Part shown: positions 44,004-56,853 of the stretch, piece after piece
Layout: every line of letters starts with the position of its first letter
How positions within the stretch are numbered: the first letter of the stretch is position 1
NCBI GenBank assembly: GCA_038503075.1
Contig: JBCAML010000010.1
Span: forward strand, 310,001-374,000
DNA length: 64,000 nucleotides
Direction of reading: 5' to 3'
DNA from: Gyromitra esculenta
Lineage: Eukaryota > Ascomycota > Pezizomycetes > Pezizales > Discinaceae
Notes under the pieces: model-generated
Database searches by the model: none
What the model was told of the DNA's origin: nothing
Seen by the model: only the letters and a program-made list of their open reading frames with translations
Position numbers and translations under genes: made by a program

Positions 44004-44479
44004 AGTAAAAGAGTAAATTGCATGGAAGTAATTTTGCTAGAAACTATATAATATTGATAAGGCTCGTTCTTCGTCGCTAATGATCGTGCACGTATACACT
44101 TTCCTCAATGATTAAACAGTATAACACCTGATTTACTTATCGAATATGGTTGGCCGATCAAAGACTATGTAATAACATGAACTAACATGAAGAAATCCCA
44201 TAGATCCTGAAACGCTTTCGCCCATTCCTCACTCTCATTATCGTATGGCGTGATTGTCGGAATTAACCGGCGACGCAACGTATAAGCGAATCGGGGAAGT
44301 GTCGATCGAAAGAGTCGGCCATTGATGACACAAGGAAACCAAACATCCAATCCAAATCTTATTAATAATCAACCAAGATTAATAATAACCGACATGGTCG
44401 GGGATTGAACGCTAGTCCATATGTGTGCATCGTAAGCGAACTCAAGTCGTAACCAACTAAGCTACCAATAGGTATAACA
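44004..44479 (-). repeat. TG..CA repeat S1, 5' segment with pol III-like boxes
   Basis: On the minus strand S1 starts TGTTATACCTATTGG at 44479, with GATGG at 44480-44484 matching the left TSD. It contains TAGCTTAGTTGG and GTTCAATCC exactly as in S2. With 30830-31090 it makes 737 bp. Confidence 0.85.
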
Positions 44480-44563
44480 GATGGATTGGCGAATCCGGGA
44501 GATGATTTCCATGCAAAAGGTTGTTTTCTGCAGTAGAAGGTGTAGATGGTGGAAGCAACGTAA

Positions 44564-44969
44564 TCTCACGGTTCAGTCTCTCGTTAAGCCCTTTAGTATC
44601 CCTAAAGGTGAGCAGTGCTACTTAAGCGAGATACTAACACGTTCGAGGAGTGCGGTGTTTCTACAGGTTCTACAATGGGTATACTTCAAGGCGAAGTATC
44701 GGCAATGTTTCACAGCGACAGCGAAAGTTCTGAGATAGAACCGTGGTAGTATTAGAGTAATACAGGTAGAAGTGAACGAGAACGTTGCTTAAGGAAAGAG
44801 AAAGAAAAAGAACAAGAACGACCGAAATCCACCGCTTAAATACCCCGCTTTCCTTAACAAAACTTGTAACCGAAAGATAACCGAGTAACAAAGAGATTGT
44901 ACAACCATCCAAACCACAATACGACCAACAACCCAACCGTGACTCATTATCCGAAATTAATCCATGAAA
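44564..44969 (-). repeat. B3 5' LTR
   Basis: 406 bp. The adjoining 44551-44563 is the primer-binding site (GGAAGCAACGTAA on the plus strand). Confidence 0.94.
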
Positions 44970-44982
44970 CCATGAGAATTGG

Positions 44983-45113
44983 TTAGACGAGGAGTATATT
45001 CGAACGAACACGATACCAAACAAGCAAAGCAAGCGATATTCAAACTACACCCAGGGCCAAGGACCTTTCAGCTTTAGTTATTAAACCTTACTATTGGAAG
45101 TTCTTCACTCTCA
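44983..45113 (+). repeat. TG..CA repeat S2, middle segment
   Basis: Follows the right TSD of L0 (ATTGG, 44978-44982). It runs from a part unique to S2 into the shared module ending GGAAGTTCTTCAC, which is found in G1 and S1. Solo LTR H inserted at TTCAC (45109-45113). Confidence 0.8.
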
Positions 45114-45306
45114 CGGATCCCTTCTCGCTAAGCCCTTCAGTATCCCTGAAGGTGAGCAGTGCTACTTAGACGAGATAGAAGGCGGTAGACAGTACAGAGT
45201 TTTACAGGTTCTACGTGTGGTCTATCTCAAGGCAAGATAAGTGCGGCGAGGTAGACAGCGACAGCGAGGATTCTGAGGTAGAATCGAGGGAGTATTTTAA
45301 AGTAAT
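45114..45306 (-). repeat. Solo LTR H, first segment (TSD TTCAC)
   Basis: Starts TCTCACGG at 45114 and is cut at GTAAT (45302-45306) by J. It resumes at 46146-46353, ending CCGTGAAA before TTCAC (46354-46358). Total 401 bp. Confidence 0.92.
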
Positions 45307-45698
45307 TTTCATGGATGGTCGCTGTGTTGCAGAGTTAGTTGCATGGGTGCTCAGTTGTTTTATTTCGTTGTTGTTCGCTATGTTTTCCTTGGTTTTCATT
45401 ACAATGAGTCATACATTTGTCATCGAAAGGTTGGAACATGGGTATATAAGCGAAAGGTTTTTCCCTCTTGTTGTACTTTTTCTTTTCTTTTCTTTAAGCA
45501 ACGTCTTCTGTAGTACTCTCTTTGTATCCTCACAATATAAACCTTGGTTGCACCTCGCAAACCTTCGCTGTCACTGTCCAACGAAGTCACCTCGACTCAA
45601 CACACAGGTAGAGCCTGTGAAATCTTTGCACCTCTCCTGTTGCCTGTTTCTTGTTAAGTAGCACTGCTCATCTTTAGGGATACCAAAGGGCTTGACAA
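45307..45698 (+). repeat. Solo LTR J, first segment (TSD GTAAT)
   Basis: Starts TTTCATGG, is cut at GACAA (45694-45698) by K, and ends with TTGAGA at 46140 before GTAAT (46141-46145). Total 410 bp. Confidence 0.92.
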
Positions 45699-46117
45699 TC
45701 TCACGGTTGTGCCTCGAGTTAAGCCCTTCAGTATCCCTGAAGGTGAGCAGTGCTACTTAAGCGAGGTGACAACACGTTTGAAGAGTGCAGCGTGTTCTAC
45801 AAGTCCTACGAGGATACCTTTTATCTCAAGGCGAGATAAGTGCAGCGAGGTAAACAGCGACAGCGAGGCTTCTGAGATAGAAGCGAGATAGTATTTCGAA
45901 GATTTACAGCAGAAGGTAACGAGAACGTTGCTTAAGGAAAGAAGAGAAAAGAACACACAAACGACAAAACTCCTCCGCTTATATACCCCGCTTTCCCGTC
46001 ACACAAACAACAATCCGACAATAACCGAAACACAACCGAACAACAAAGCCATTATAACCGAGTAACCTTACTATCAACAACTTTATCCTAACCTGTTATT
46101 CGATCCCATCCGTGAAA
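45699..46117 (-). repeat. Solo LTR K (TSD GACAA)
   Basis: 419 bp, TCTCACGG to CCGTGAAA on the plus strand, bounded by GACAA at 45694-45698 and 46118-46122. It is the innermost of three LTRs one inside another. Confidence 0.95.
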
Positions 46118-46122
46118 GACAA

Positions 46123-46140
46123 GAACCAAGCTCCTTGAGA
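46123..46140 (+). repeat. Solo LTR J, last segment
   Basis: The final 18 bp of J, ending CTCCTTGAGA, followed by GTAAT. Confidence 0.88.
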
Positions 46141-46145
46141 GTAAT

Positions 46146-46353
46146 ACAAGTAGAAGTAAAACGAGGACGTTGCTTGAGGAAAGAGAAAAGAGAAAACAAA
46201 GAACAACCAAAATCCATCGCTTAAATACCCCGCATCCCTTTCCCTAACCCTTAGCCGAACAACAACCGAACAACAAAGACATTATACTTCAATCGAACAA
46301 TCCTGACAACCCTTATCTGATCCTAGACCTTTAACCCGATTACGTCCGTGAAA
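46146..46353 (-). repeat. Solo LTR H, second segment
   Basis: Contains the core region (GACGTTGCTT on the plus strand) and the U3 of H, up to CCGTGAAA. Confidence 0.9.
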
Positions 46354-46358
46354 TTCAC

Positions 46359-46538
46359 GGAACATTGCTCGATCCCTACTTTGAACCCTACGGTTATCTT
46401 TTAGCGGTTCATAAGAAGCAGTTAGGACTTGCGACTGTGTATTGTGTTGCCGATAGCAACCGGGCAGGTTATAGCGTCTAGATTGTTATCTCAAGCTTCT
46501 CGGAGATTTCCTGTGCAGTAAGAAGTACTGGTTTTACA
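46359..46538 (+). repeat. TG..CA repeat S2, last segment
   Basis: From GGAACATTGCTCG to TACTGGTTTTACA, aligning with the ends of G1, G2 and S1. Confidence 0.82.
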
Positions 46539-46583
46539 AGAGGGAACAATAGAAGACGTTGCTTAAAGAAAGAAGAAGGGAAA
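46539..46583 (-). repeat. 45-bp chromovirus-LTR fragment between S2 and G2
   Basis: AGAGGGAACAATAGAAGACG and the following bases repeat, with about two differences, the A0 LTR sequence that begins again at 47521 after G2. The pair S2-45 bp-G2 as a whole is bracketed by AGAGT (10643-10647 and 47521-47525). Confidence 0.75.
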
Positions 46584-47520
46584 TGTTATACCTGCACCTT
46601 TTGAAGGAGTTCCTGGCCCTGGAGTTACTCTATCTTTGGAGTTACGCTACTTTAGCACCTTCCGGATCGGGACTGGAGCCTGTTACCCTGCCTCCAATCC
46701 TTCCAGTAGGTATAGTATTTGGAGAAGGAGGGACAGCACCAGAAAAGACCTGTCCCGGAGGGCAAAAGTAACCCCTAGGCCGTCAAGCAAAACCGTCCTG
46801 CGGAATGGGACCCGGAGGGTATGTAGGGGAAGTGTCTGGCTTCGCTGTGGTTCAAACAGATTGCGAATCGGACCAAAACTGGCGGAGTTACAGACCGACA
46901 AAGATAAAGGAACGCAATGCCACATGATGATTCGGATAGGCGAAATGATCGTCTCGAAGAGACGAACGCAATGAAGACGAATACGTAACTTCCGTGTTAC
47001 CGACATGCATACTGCTCGGAGAATCGCGGATCGGGGCCAGGGAACTCAATGGGGTATCGGGTATGGAGATAAGGCGAAGTGGTTTCATGTTGTCATGTCA
47101 TTAGTAGTTCCTATACCCAAACATAGTAGAGAGGAAGCATTATAAATACTCTCACAGTGGATGTAAACTCTGAGTCGGATCATTAGCGACGAAGAAAGAG
47201 CCTTATCAATATTATATAGTTTCTAGCAAAATTACTTCCATGCAATTTACTCTTTTACTTGTGAATTACTTTTATCTCGCTTAGCAAGGCCTTGGCCCTT
47301 CAGCGTTAGTTATTAAACCTTACTATTGGAAGTTCTTCACGGAACCTTGCTTGATCCCTACTTTGAACCCTACGGTTATCTTTTAGCGGTTCATAAGAAG
47401 CAGTTAGGACTTGTGCCTGTGTATTGTGTTGCCGATAGCAACCGGGCAGGTTATAGGGTCTAGATTGTTATCTAAAGCTTCTTGGAGATTTCCTGTGCGG
47501 TAAGAAGTACCGGTCTTACA
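46584..47520 (+). repeat. TG..CA repeat G2
   Basis: 937 bp from TGTTATACCTGCACC to CCGGTCTTACA, closely similar to G1 throughout. It has no TSD of its own; its right end shares the AGAGT bracket with the left end of S2. Confidence 0.82.
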
Positions 47521-47734
47521 AGAGTGAACAATAGAAGACGTTGCTTAAAGAAAGAAGAAGGAAAAGTACAACAAGAGGGGAAATCCCTTTGCTTATATAC
47601 CCATAATCCATCCCTTCGATGACAAACATATGACTCATTGTAATAGAAACCAAGGGAAACATAACGAACAACAAAAACAAAGCAACTGAACGCCCACACA
47701 ACTAATCCGATAACCAAGACAACCATCCATGAAA
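47521..47734 (-). repeat. A0 5' LTR, U3 portion
   Basis: Continues the LTR piece at 10450-10647 and ends CCATGAAA at 47734. It contains ATATGACTCAT, which holds the ATGAGTCAT site on the minus strand, and the TATATAA-type box. Confidence 0.9.
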
Positions 47735-48318
47735 GGCAGGCGGTCGGCAATGCCCGAATGCCCAGCGCCCTAGATATCGTTCAAATGAGGGCATAGGACG
47801 TAGCCCCCTATTTGGGAATATGGCAGGGGTGTAGTACATAGCTGGCATGCTTGAGGTGGGGGAGCTAAGTCACTGGTCTTGGCAAGTACCTCAACTATAG
47901 GAAAAAGCAAGGAATATGATAGGTCAGTAGCTGTGAAAACGAGCGGCGGAGTATAATTTACATTTAACGACTCTCGGATTAAATACTTATAGAGAGAAAG
48001 GCCCCTCAGAGATCTCTCATGCTTCAATAGGTATCCTATATATACACGTATGCCGGCTAAATTTTTAGGTACCAGATCAAGCTCTTGTGTTTCCTAGCAG
48101 AGAAGAATACGCAGCAGGTATACTTTCAATATTAATAAGCGCCTGCATGATTGAGGCGCAAAGTGGACGCCTAATTTTACGTTGACAGATTTGGCACACC
48201 CTCGAATACATGTAGGTACCTGAGGTATTAACACAATCTAGTTACCCCTCTTAGCTGTCGGAATCTGCTCATACACCATACACCTTCCATTTATCATAAT
48301 CATCAATTGATAGATATT
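47735..48318. other. Intergenic, edge of the repeat pile
   Basis: 584 bp between the A0 LTR and the BTB gene. I see no coding frame or repeat of the families above, only short AT-rich stretches and a TATATATA run near 48040. Confidence 0.6.
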
Positions 48319-49579
48319 ATGATCATCTCAGACAGCGACTTTTCCCTTCCGGACTCAGAGCCCGATGTCTTGATCTTGACAAAAGTCTATAACTTCCGTC
48401 TCCATTCCCATGTGCTTAGACTCTGTTCAGAATGGTATGTTCGTAGTATATCTCAGATGCCAAGACCTGGAACCAAAAAAAATTGCAAATGCTACTATAA
48501 ACTCGTCATTGATGGAAATATACCGGTAACCCTTCTTGCTGCGACGGAGAGAGACGTAAGTAGCGAAAGCTGTCTACATATTTTTTTCTTCCCGTAGACC
48601 ACAGGCTTCCCTTGTTGGATATAGTACTAACACTGAGTGGCATGCGAAGTTTATAGATGCGGCTGCCAAGCATGATCCGTCTCGAGAGATTGATCCAGTT
48701 GAATTGGGATTTCACTATACACTCGAAAGAATGTTCAAGGCTTTCTACCGGCAAAAGCTTGATAAGATGACTTTCGAGGATTGCATAAATCTGGTCAATC
48801 TAGCAGACAACTTCGACGCTATGCATTCTGTACGTGATGGCGTTTGCGCCAGCCTCTTCGAATGGAACACTCTTGAGCCCGAGATCGGGAACGATCCGCT
48901 CCAATTCCTTTTTGTGGGCTATAAGTTGCAGTCCGCCAGAATCTTTACCGAATCCTTTATCCATGTCGTAGGAATTCACTGCGGAAAACTAGACAGAGCT
49001 ATCGCCACTTCGTGGGGGAACAACTCCATTATCCCAGCGCCCGTGATCAGCGCCATCAAATCAGAGTGCGAGAGGATCAATCAGACGTTGTTTAGTGCGT
49101 TGAAAAAGTCTATTCAGATCAATAGCTTTGATGAAGGGAACACCGGCAATCGGATGAGAAACCAGAGTGTTAGGGGTGAAGTGTCAAAATGGTTCAAGCT
49201 CTACGGAAATGAAGGACAAGAGGGTCTACTCTACAGAGCGATTTCAAGAAGCAACTTCTTGCCTAGGGAAGATGATACCGACCAGTTTGGGAAATTGTTC
49301 GTAGGGAACTTTCACGAAGAGGTTCATTCGGCTGCTACTGAAGTTATCGGCATAGCTCCAGTTTTGTGTGAAAATAATTGGCGGTTGAAGCAGGAAGATG
49401 ATACCGACCAGTTTGGGCAATCGTTCGTAGGGGACTTTCACGAAGCGGTTCATTCGGCTGCTACCGAAGTTATCGGCATAGCTTCAGTTTTGTGCGAAAA
49501 TAATTTGCGGTTGAAGCAGGAGATGCCTTACTTGACCTGTGCAAACCTCCCGAAGATTCCGGAGTTTTCATGGCTCTGA
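48319..49579 (+). CDS. BTB/POZ-domain protein (two exons)
   Basis: Exons 48319-48555 and 48605-49579, with a 49-bp phase-0 intron starting GTAAGT and ending CACAG; about 403 residues. The first 45 residues have the BTB pattern (SDSDFSLPDSEPDVLILT, then the LHSHVLRLCSEW helix), and residues of about 85-150 fit the rest of the fold (EWHAKFIDAA, FHYTLERMFKAFYRQ). The C-terminal part is not recognised. It ends in two copies of a 42-residue unit (DDTDQFG..LRLKQE), encoded by 126-bp tandem repeats near 49270-49520. BTB domains mediate protein-protein contacts, often for ubiquitin ligases, but the role here is unknown. The neighbours give no hint. Confidence 0.75.
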
Positions 49580-50334
49580 CAGTGTATCTAAACAATTTTG
49601 TCTCATTTACTCAAAACTTCTCACGATTTTATTCCCTAGTTTACTTAGGTTTATTTCCTTTTATTTCCCTTACTACTTTTCCAAGAATATCGTACTAGAG
49701 GTAGCGGTAAATATATATGTAGTAGTTATCCGTTCCATGGAGCCATAGTGCAAATAATAAGTCCAATACCCATTGACTCTAGTAAATATGAGATAGATGT
49801 ACCTATCACAACACCTGGCGTCTTCCCGTAAGTTTATATACTATTCCAGTGAATAAAACGAGGGACTATGACTCAATTCTAGGTAGAAAACAGACCCCTA
49901 TCTTATCTAAACGCTCTAATTAATACCAAAACTACCCTTTTTCGTTTAGGTCTACTAAAAAAAAAAAGGGAATCACTGGCTATTAGTACTCTACCCAGCC
50001 ATGAGTACTTGAAAAGGCCTTTTAATAGTCACAGTTCTTTAGTAGGTTGGATCCACACATAACATACATGTACTTTACTGTTATTATGAAATTACAGACA
50101 TCAAATCTGATAATCGATATCTAGGTTTAAGAGAAGGCACTTGCTCCTGTTGATATTTATACGGTTATTGTTGTTTCATCTTATCTAGCTTACATTACAA
50201 ATGGATATCTGAACAATCCTTGTAATGCCATCCTTAAATTAAATAAACGTCACCTTCCCATCAACCCCCCACTCCATAGATATCAACCCATTCCACCGCC
50301 CCCGCCACCCACACCCACACCCAGCCCCCCTACC
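49580..50334. other. Intergenic
   Basis: 755 bp AT-rich stretch between two convergent genes, with a poly-A run near 49960. It likely holds both 3' UTRs. No other feature seen. Confidence 0.6.
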
Positions 50335-52601
50335 CTACAGTTCATTCTGCTTCGCCAACTCTTCAAACAGTTCCTGTTCCGTCTGTCTCGCATTCCCACA
50401 AGCCAGGCCACTGTACCCTTTAACAACACCAACACAATCCCTAATAATTTGCTACAATCCCCCAACAAAACCTCACTATAAGCAACAATCCCAAAAATAC
50501 GCTTCCCTCTTCGAAAAAAAGAAACAAAGAATTCTTACCTTAAACACAAAAACACTAATCATAACACTAAAAATACTCTTCAAGCTCGTAACCGTAGTCG
50601 GCACACTCCTAATCCTCCCCCGCTCCAGCAAGAACACATTTCTATCAACCCCGTTCATTCGGATAATTTGTAGGTTGAGTCCAGCGTTCAGTAAACCTAC
50701 AACTTGTAGTTTTCCAATTGCGGTTTCATCGTGATCGACGAGTTTATGCAGCCGTGATAACATCGCTTGGAGTGCATGGACTAGTTTTGTGCTATCGGTG
50801 ACCCACTTTTTCGTATGTATGCTTTCGAAGCTCTTGGCTACTTCGATAGCACCGTATTCTATGACGGGGGAGCCGCCGAGAGTGTGGATTACGGCGTCGA
50901 AGCGTTTGCCGTGGTTTCCTTTTCCGGGTGGGTCGGTGTTGATGCTATCTACGAGCTTAAGAGCGAGGCAAATTATCTCCTTGCTGTGGGTAGGGTAGGA
51001 TATTAGAATTGGTGACGTAAAGGGGTCAACTGGGGTGAGCAAACCGCTGCACGAGAACCCCGTCTAGGCCGAGCATGCATTGGTCGATTAGAAAAGACCA
51101 AGGATTGCAGTCAAACCAACCTTCTCGAAGACTTGGGTAGAGTAGAAGGTTGTTGGGTGATTCTAGTATTGAAAGCCTGTCACGAGTAGAAAAGTAAGTT
51201 TCTAGATAAGATCATTGGCAACGAAGGCTATGCCGGAAACACACATTGATAGAATCACGGTATTGACCCACGCCGCATCAAAATGCTTTGACCGATCGTA
51301 ACTCTCCCCTTCCTTTCGGTACGGGACTTCTTCTGCAATTCGCCGGTACTCTTCCGTCGTATCTGCCTATGATACGTAAGAGATGTGTCAACGGAAAAAA
51401 ATTATATTGTCTACATACAAGGGAAAATCTCGCCATCGACGACAAAAGCCCTTTATCGGTCTCTGGAAGGGACAATATCCGGCTTCTGAGCTCACCGCGT
51501 TCCTGTGGAGGAAACCAAGACATAACAACAGTATCCTCAAAATCAACTACCCACAGATGCGCAGAGCTCTTTGTAGTGAGGATGCTCGCTTCCTCAAAGA
51601 TGACATCTTCAAGAACTCGGCCTGTGCTAGAAAATATAAACTTGCTCCCAGTAGACATCGCCTTGTAGGTTGCGACGAACTCATTGTAGATCGGGATGAA
51701 ATCATCGTTACCCTTTTTAGATTGAGCTGTAGTAGAGTCATCAAGCGAACTCACGCCCCCATCCAGACTCACATCACCGTCCGGGATTTGAGCTGTATCA
51801 GAGTTCTCTTCTGGGAACTTCCTTTTCTGTCCAGCTTGATTAAAAGTTGAGCCATTAAATGTTCCCTGATTAACAGGCGCCTGGTAAACATTCAACCCTT
51901 CGCCCAACTCCACCAAACTGTCCACCACACTAGCTGCTCGTGAAACCTGCCCTCCATCCACATTCACGCTCCCACTCTGATGAAAAGTCGCATTATTAAA
52001 AGTTCCCTGATTCACTGGCGCCTGAAAAATAGTAACCGACGCGCCGCTCTTCAGCTTCCTCTTCTTGCCCGGTATCCGACTAGCCAACCATTCCTTCGCA
52101 CGATTACGATCCGAATTTCGACCCTATTATCACACCGGAAAGTATTAGCAGCGAAGTTCCAACCCCATGTGCCCACCGGAAGGAGAACAAACGAGCTAGT
52201 AGATCGTTTGGGTCCAGCGGGGTGCCCACCAGAACAGAGAACAGACAAGCTAACAGATTATCTGCGGTTCTGGTGGGAGACACAGTGCCGGCTCAGCAAG
52301 CTAGCAGGTTGAACAACGGACGAGCTAGTAGATCGTCCGTGTCCCAGCACTGGTCGGGCAACACATGGAGGTGCAAAGCGAAGGAAAGGAGTACACTTAC
52401 ACGATGGTTGTATTGGTCCAGGAGAAGCTGGGCTTTATCGCGTTGTTCGGTGGTGTAGTTCGCGTCGCTGGCGATGGCGATCAAGGATTTGGTCCATTTG
52501 TCAAGGAGGATTCGATGGTTATATGTAGGTGAGGTTGGGTCATGTTGGTTGAGGTAGTCGATGATGTTCCAGTGGTTAGGAGATTGGTCTAAGAAGGTCA
52601 T
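50335..52601 (-). CDS. Uncharacterised fungal protein, six exons
   Basis: My model has exons 52601-52401, 52123-51419, 51366-51245, 51176-51045, 50983-50539 and 50451-50335, giving 573 residues. All phases agree, and introns use GTAAGT, GTATGT, GTGTGT, GTTTGC and GTAAGA donors with AG acceptors. Introns are 277, 52, 68, 61 and 87 bp. The N-terminus starts MTFLDQSPNHWN. Exon 2 has two related motifs, QAPVNQGTFNNATFHQSG and QAPVNQGTFNGSTFNQAG. The C-terminal half holds LLNAGLNLQIIRMNG and ends EELAKQNEL. It resembles unannotated proteins common in fungi, but I assign no function. Alternative: two genes, the first ending at 51202 by reading through the exon 3 donor. Confidence 0.65.
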
Positions 52602-53579
52602 CCCGATGCTGAGTCATATATTAGTAATTTCTCGTTTCTTTGTCAGAGATGAGTCATCTCTTTGTTCAAGGAAGCGAGGAGAGTATTTCATTTGTTCAAC
52701 ATGGAAAGAGAGAGAACACTTACGCTATTTGCAAGGGTTTAGCGAGATGTTTCGAGGCGATGCGTGCTCCGTTTGATAGTATGGAGAAAAAGTGATGGTG
52801 ATTGTGACCGAGCTACAGCCAGAGTTACAACTAGGGTGATTGTCCAGATGGAATGAGGCAGAGAAGGATAGCGTGTCGAGATTCGAGAAGCGCACTTATC
52901 ATCACGTGATACGAGCAGCGCTGAAAACAAAGAATAGTATACATAATAATTAAGGGGGCTGGGAGCGAATTACCAGTGTGGCTGTTTGTGGTGTTACACC
53001 AGCCACATATGAAATTGCTCACGCAACACAAGAAAGCGCATCACCAAATATCACACCTTCCCAGTTATCACATGCCTAGAGCAGCTTCTCAGCTCGCACA
53101 TCTCTTTTTCGCAGCTCAAAAGTTGACCTAATAAAAAAAAGCAATTTCAGATGAGGAATAGAACCAACAAGAAAGAAACTTTCCGATCATCTCATCATCC
53201 CACCCCATCAAAAAAAGCCCCCCAGCTTGAAAAAAAAAAATGGAAAGAAAAATCGCTCATATGACTTTAAAGCTTGTGTTGTGGTTTTTTCTATCTACAA
53301 GAGCCTTTTGCCTTTTTTTCCAATTCCCTGCTCATTATCCAAGAAAACAACTACCCGACCCACCCAGGACCACATGAGAAAAGAAAAAAAAATTCATGTT
53401 AAGAAAAAAAACTCCAAAAGAATATTGAGAATAAAGAAGCTGCTTTTTGGTTTTCTGATCACCGTCCTGAAAATATTTTCCAAGTGGGGATAGAAAATAA
53501 TAAGAAAAGACCTGATGGTTCTAGAGATATCAGGGAAATGATAATCATCAATAAATGACTATTGTTTTTTGGTCAACGC
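52602..53579. other. Intergenic, promoter region of the six-exon gene
   Basis: About 980 bp, AT-rich, with A-runs near 53230 and 53390. Several short frames are open but none has a recognisable protein pattern. Confidence 0.55.
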
Positions 53580-55497
<1,918 letters not shown>

Positions 55498-56853
55498 GGC
55501 TATTGGATTTTGTCGAGATGAATTGGATACGTAGAGGAAAGCTTTTCGGAGAATGAGGTGGAGGAGGATGCTAGTTGGTGATGCAAGGAATTGTGGTTGT
55601 CGTTGGTGTTGAGTGGAGGGGAGTGATGGGGAGTGATGGGGAGTGAGGAGGAGCCACGAGACCTTATATAACTGTAGAGGATGAATGGGGAGAACAAATA
55701 AGTATGACTCTTCAATTCACAACCCTCTACTTTCTTCGTCTTATCGCTATTGCTGTGCTTTGCTGTGACGGGGCTAGGATCTCCCAGAATGCCTCCAGGC
55801 CAGACTGCGGGGAGGAGGGAACCATAAAACCGAGTTCCTTTTTCGTCACTTTTTTTTTTTCGCTGCTCTTTTTTTTTGTGCGGTTACAGCATTTCCTTGG
55901 TTGAAACTTCCCAAAAAAGCCTAGGCGACAGGGCTGCGTGGAGGAAAATTTCAAACGCGTCCGATGCCGTAATTGTGAGACCCTTGCTTTGCAGGCGGCT
56001 TGAATCTTTTTCTGTTCTTTTTGTCTAGAGAAACACCAATTGCTTGGGGGTTAGGGATATTTTCACCCAAATGCAGGTCTGAAAATTTTGATGACCTGGG
56101 GGCAGACCGAAGCGGTGAGCATGAGACAAGGCAGGGGTAGCTTCCAATAGAGTTCGCTACAATCACATGTATGGAATCCTCCTATCTAAGAGCCGCAATA
56201 CTTTTCTAGCCATGTAAACAGCAAAAGACACCGAAACTTGCTCATTCAATCATTTACTTCTGCTGAGTAATCTCAAGGCTAGGCCTTGTGGGACGTCATT
56301 TCCGTTTTCTTTCCAGTCAGCAATGCGTTGGAAATAATTATCAAGAAGACGAGATTTCTGGTTAAGGACGGTCTTTCATGCCATTTTTCTAAGAATTTAC
56401 AAGATTTCTAGTGTGGAATGCGGGTGTTCGCGACTGCGTAACCTACTAGATTATGTCACTGCTTTTCTGGGGAAATTTTTGGATTTCAGCTGCAGGTGCT
56501 CAATGGTTAATAGGTAGCTCGGCCCTGACGAGGATGACTTTATCCAAGATACCACAAATCTCTCTAAGATCCAGGATAATATCATCAATATCTTTACAAT
56601 TAAAGCTAAATTCTTAGCACATTCAATTCCTTTTATTTTCCTCTCCCTCCCACACTTGGCAATACGGCTAAGTGTGGTAGGATTCGGAATATGGCTGATG
56701 GCAAAAATGCTTGCGGGCCACACTGCCACCGCTTCGAAGTGATGTGCAAGAGGGGTTGAGATATAGCCATAATAGCAGTTGCTATACTTTTGCTATTGGA
56801 GGGCACAGTATGTCATTTAATTTTAAACACTTCAATGAAGTCTTTGCTCTACT
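55498..56853. other. Intergenic, homocitrate synthase promoter and upstream
   Basis: Contains a short tandem repeat GAGTGATGGG near 55620-55650 and T-runs near 55850 and 55870. ATGACTCTT near 55703 is a 7-of-9 match to a Gcn4/CPC1-type site, too weak to call. Nothing else seen. Confidence 0.5.

Larger units (their letters stand above)
23936..44969 (-). mobile_element. Chromovirus copy B3, full length, inserted in the end of L0
   Basis: LTRs of 406 bp at 23936-24341 and 44564-44969. Flanks are CCGTG (23931-23935) and CCATG (44970-44974), one mismatch. Both gag and pol are present but interrupted: by a solo LTR in gag, by G1 in protease, by a scrambled RT segment, and by S1 (with A2 and A3) in the leader upstream of gag. 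Confidence 0.92.
3807..47734 (-). mobile_element. Chromovirus copy A0, the base of the whole nest (partial)
   Basis: A0 is the outermost element and reads on the minus strand. Its 5' LTR is split into 10450-10647 and 47521-47734 (198 + 214 = 412 bp, a normal LTR length). Its leader and gag start are at 10140-10449, more gag is at 3807-3906, and the rest lies left of the window beyond B1. Every other repeat between 3807 and 47520 sits inside it. The right flank begins GGCAG (47735-47739), so the left TSD outside the window should read GGCAG. Confidence 0.88.

Noticed and set aside
1..47734. A CRISPR-like or satellite array because of the many similar 410-bp units
   Set aside because: The units lie in both orientations at irregular spacing, each with its own TSD. 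They are LTRs.
51200..51250. GATCATTGGCAACGAAGG as another TG..CA repeat end
   Set aside because: It resembles the GATCATTAGCGACGAAG module over a short stretch only, has no further alignment, and falls within the intron 3 region of the orphan gene.
51202..52601. The six-exon gene ending at 51202 as a separate gene
   Set aside because: It reads through, but using the GTGTGT donor at 51244 joins two protein-like exons with exact phase match. I kept it as an alternative only.
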